From Spirochaetaceae bacterium (GTDB taxonomy: Bacteria > Spirochaetota > Spirochaetia > DSM-27196 > SLST01): 5,146 nt of DNA. Below are positions 4,928-5,146 of the stretch, piece by piece; the first letter of the stretch is position 1; the number at the start of each line of letters is the position of its first letter. The notes below the pieces were generated by a model, which saw only the letters and a program-made list of their open reading frames with translations, was not told the origin of the DNA and ran no database searches. The translations under genes and the position numbers were made by a program. The stretch lies in contig SKVA01000235.1 in the NCBI GenBank assembly GCA_007129695.1, positions 1 through 5,146 on the forward strand. The letters run 5' to 3'.

Positions 4928-5146
4928 GTGATAAGAAGCGTCAGAGTCGCTACGGGTTCGATGTTCGCGTCGATGTTCTTCCTGGGGATCGGAGTGTCGA
5001 TCGTCGGCGCGACCGCGTTCCGCGTCGGGTACAGCCCAGGGCAGATCGGCTACCTGCTCGGCGCGCAGAACCTCGGATTCGGGATCGCCGTCCTCCTGGG
5101 GGGCGCGGCGTCGGATCTCTACCCGAAGCCGCGGATCCTCACGATC
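4928..5146 (+). CDS. MFS transporter, N-terminal 73 residues (runs off the window)
   Basis: The visible part starts MIRSVRVATGSMFASMFFLG from a GTG. A first hydrophobic helix covers about residues 11-31 and a second about 41-60. Between helices 2 and 3 is GGAASDLYPKPRIL (58-71), which fits the MFS motif A pattern G-x3-D-x-x-x-(K/R)-x-R with D63 and the basic residues K67 and R69. It is therefore an inner-membrane secondary transporter whose remaining helices lie beyond the window. Following the epimerase-like gene by 35 bp with no clear promoter or terminator between, it is probably co-transcribed and may import or export that enzyme's substrate or product. The transported compound is unknown. 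Confidence 0.8.
   Translation, partial: MIRSVRVATGSMFASMFFLGIGVSIVGATAFRVGYSPGQIGYLLGAQNLGFGIAVLLGGAASDLYPKPRILTI

Overview
This is a GC-rich bacterial window with dense coding, strong G/C preference at third codon positions and short intergenic gaps. It holds four complete genes and two genes cut by the window ends. Three genes appear to start at or within a few bases of a TAnnnT-type -10 box, so their mRNAs may be leaderless. That style is common in Actinomycetota, Deinococcota and some Chloroflexota. The sequence alone does not fix the phylum.

Left part (1-206): a minus-strand gene, of which only the first 33 codons are present, diverges from a plus-strand operon. The roughly 107-bp gap contains a candidate promoter for each direction and a small inverted repeat.

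Carbohydrate operon (207-3031, plus): the first gene fuses a complete Gfo/Idh/MocA dehydrogenase to a complete aldo/keto reductase in one 668-residue chain. Its stop codon overlaps the GTG start of a sugar-phosphate-isomerase-like TIM barrel, with an AAGGAGG-type ribosome site just upstream. Together they suggest oxidation, reduction and isomerisation (or elimination) of a sugar, cyclitol or keto-sugar. The substrate is unknown.

Middle (3060-3899, minus): a convergent gene encodes a 279-residue protein made almost entirely of four tandem treble-clef/zinc-ribbon units of the DUF4379 type. Each has a WH(P)...N stretch, a WW-x-C-x3-H and a CPxC. No catalytic domain is attached. Units 1 and 4 share a nearly identical 42-bp DNA segment.

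Right part (3900-5146): a 93-bp divergent control region separates the zinc-ribbon gene from an extended-SDR NAD-dependent epimerase/dehydratase-like gene, which is followed after 35 bp by the start of an MFS transporter. The control region has well-spaced -35/-10 boxes in both directions, a perfect 10-1-10 palindrome between them, and a second 8-8-8 inverted repeat over the plus-strand -10 box. This is the most structured non-coding stretch of the window and suggests the zinc-ribbon protein and the epimerase/MFS genes are controlled together.
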